This document shows positions 4,596 to 5,155 of a DNA stretch of 5,155 bases, in pieces. Source of the DNA: Thermoflexia bacterium (GTDB lineage Bacteria; Chloroflexota; Anaerolineae; B4-G1; SLSP01). How positions within the stretch are numbered: the first letter of the stretch is position 1; each line of letters opens with the position of its first letter. The stretch is from the NCBI GenBank assembly GCA_030605705.1, contig JAUWHU010000136.1, positions 1-5,155 on the forward strand, written 5' to 3'. Both the position numbers and the translations under genes were made by a program. The notes beneath the pieces are model-generated. The model saw nothing but the letters and a program-made list of their open reading frames with translations, was not told where the DNA came from and did not search any database.

Positions 4596-5155
4596 ATGGT
4601 ATGGGTGCTACCGGCCCTGCTTCTGCTGGGCCTCATCCTTTACTGGCAACTGATCATCGCGGAAGGCGCCTACCTGGGCCGTCGCATGGTCGCCTGGCTT
4701 TACAACCGCTCTGCCCGCATCTACGACAACATCAAGCAGTACAACCCCGAATACGAGCAATGGTTCTTAGGAATTCCCCTGACCCGTGCCTTAGCACTGG
4801 TTCCCGATCCGCTGGTGTTGGATGTCGCCACGGGAACGGCGCGGTTGGCGCGGACGCTCCTGCCGCAGGCCGGCTTCCACGGGCGAATGATCGCCTTAGA
4901 TTATTCCCGCGAGATGCTGCGGGAAGCCGTGAGAACCACGCGGCCTTGGTCGGAACGGCTCACCTTACTCTGGCAGGATGCCGCCGTTTTGCCCTTCCCC
5001 GACGACACCTTTGACGTGGCGAGCTGCCTGGAGGCCCTGGAGTTCATGCCCCGCCCGGAACAGGTGCTCGCCGAGATGGTGCGCGTGCTGCGCCCCGGCG
5101 GCATCTTTTTGACGACGAATCGCATTGGCAAGCAGGCCCGCCTGCTCCCCGGTCA
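4596..5155 (+). CDS. Class I SAM-dependent methyltransferase with N-terminal membrane anchor (partial)
   Basis: The frame is open from the ATG at 4596 to the window end, 186 complete codons. Residues 3-22 form one hydrophobic segment (WVLPALLLLGLILYWQLIIA), probably a membrane anchor, followed by a Tyr-rich linker. The Rossmann-type domain then shows motif I as VLDVATGTARLA (73-84), the acidic end of strand 2 at Asp102 in IALDYSREML, DAAVLPFPDDTFDVASC (128-144), and the post-motif LRPGGIF (165-171). This is the Methyltransf_11/UbiE-like group, which moves a methyl group from S-adenosylmethionine to a small molecule or lipid. The substrate is unknown. The G-x-G of motif I is altered to G-T-A, a tolerated but less common variant. 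The start follows the previous stop by one base with only a weak GTGAG, so translation is probably coupled to the upstream membrane protein. Confidence 0.9.
   Translation, partial: MVWVLPALLLLGLILYWQLIIAEGAYLGRRMVAWLYNRSARIYDNIKQYNPEYEQWFLGIPLTRALALVPDPLVLDVATGTARLARTLLPQAGFHGRMIALDYSREMLREAVRTTRPWSERLTLLWQDAAVLPFPDDTFDVASCLEALEFMPRPEQVLAEMVRVLRPGGIFLTTNRIGKQARLLPG

Overview
The window is a GC-rich chromosomal stretch broken up by AT-rich, low-complexity intergenic repeats built from short CATTTGC- or ATTCACC-like units. It carries a YtcJ-type amidohydrolase, a PIN/Phd-type toxin-antitoxin pair, a CDF metal exporter, a membrane protein of unknown family and a membrane-anchored methyltransferase. 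From memory, such 7-8 bp tandem arrays between genes are common in Chloroflexota (Anaerolineae and relatives), so I lean to that phylum. This is an inference from style only; no taxonomic marker gene is present.

Layout. Positions 1-1884 form one leftward block, read from the right: a Phd/YefM-like antitoxin (1884-1573), an overlapping PIN-domain toxin (1583-1119), and 37 nt later an amidohydrolase (1081-1) whose C-terminal third lies outside the window. A consensus -10 box with a recognisable -35 (1950-1978) and an imperfect palindrome (1904-1923) precede the antitoxin. They suggest an autoregulated operon that may also drive the amidohydrolase.

Positions 1885-2576 hold no convincing gene. 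They contain a cluster of three related GC-rich hairpin repeats (2151-2339, outer copies inverted and 24/26 identical), a strong central hairpin, a compact 7-bp-stem hairpin, a terminator-like hairpin with a T8 tract (2407-2444), and a small patch of the CATTTGC repeat.

Positions 2577-3479 (+) encode a complete CDF transporter. Its transmembrane metal site reads Asn-Asp/Asp-Asp, the pattern known from MntE-type manganese exporters. Its last five codons and stop lie inside a tandem 7-8 bp repeat array (3462-3548). A second array with units in the opposite orientation (3599-3740) follows and ends in a promoter-like TATAAT only 8 nt before the next start codon, which suggests a leaderless mRNA.

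Positions 3756-4594 (+) encode a polytopic membrane protein broken by an apparent one-base loss in a T5 run (4380-4384). Its stop lies one base before the start of a class I SAM-dependent methyltransferase with an N-terminal membrane anchor (4596 to the window end). The two probably form a coupled pair. No obvious new multi-gene system is present; the least explained parts are the structured non-coding cluster at 2151-2444 and the repeat arrays that appear to supply a stop codon and a promoter.
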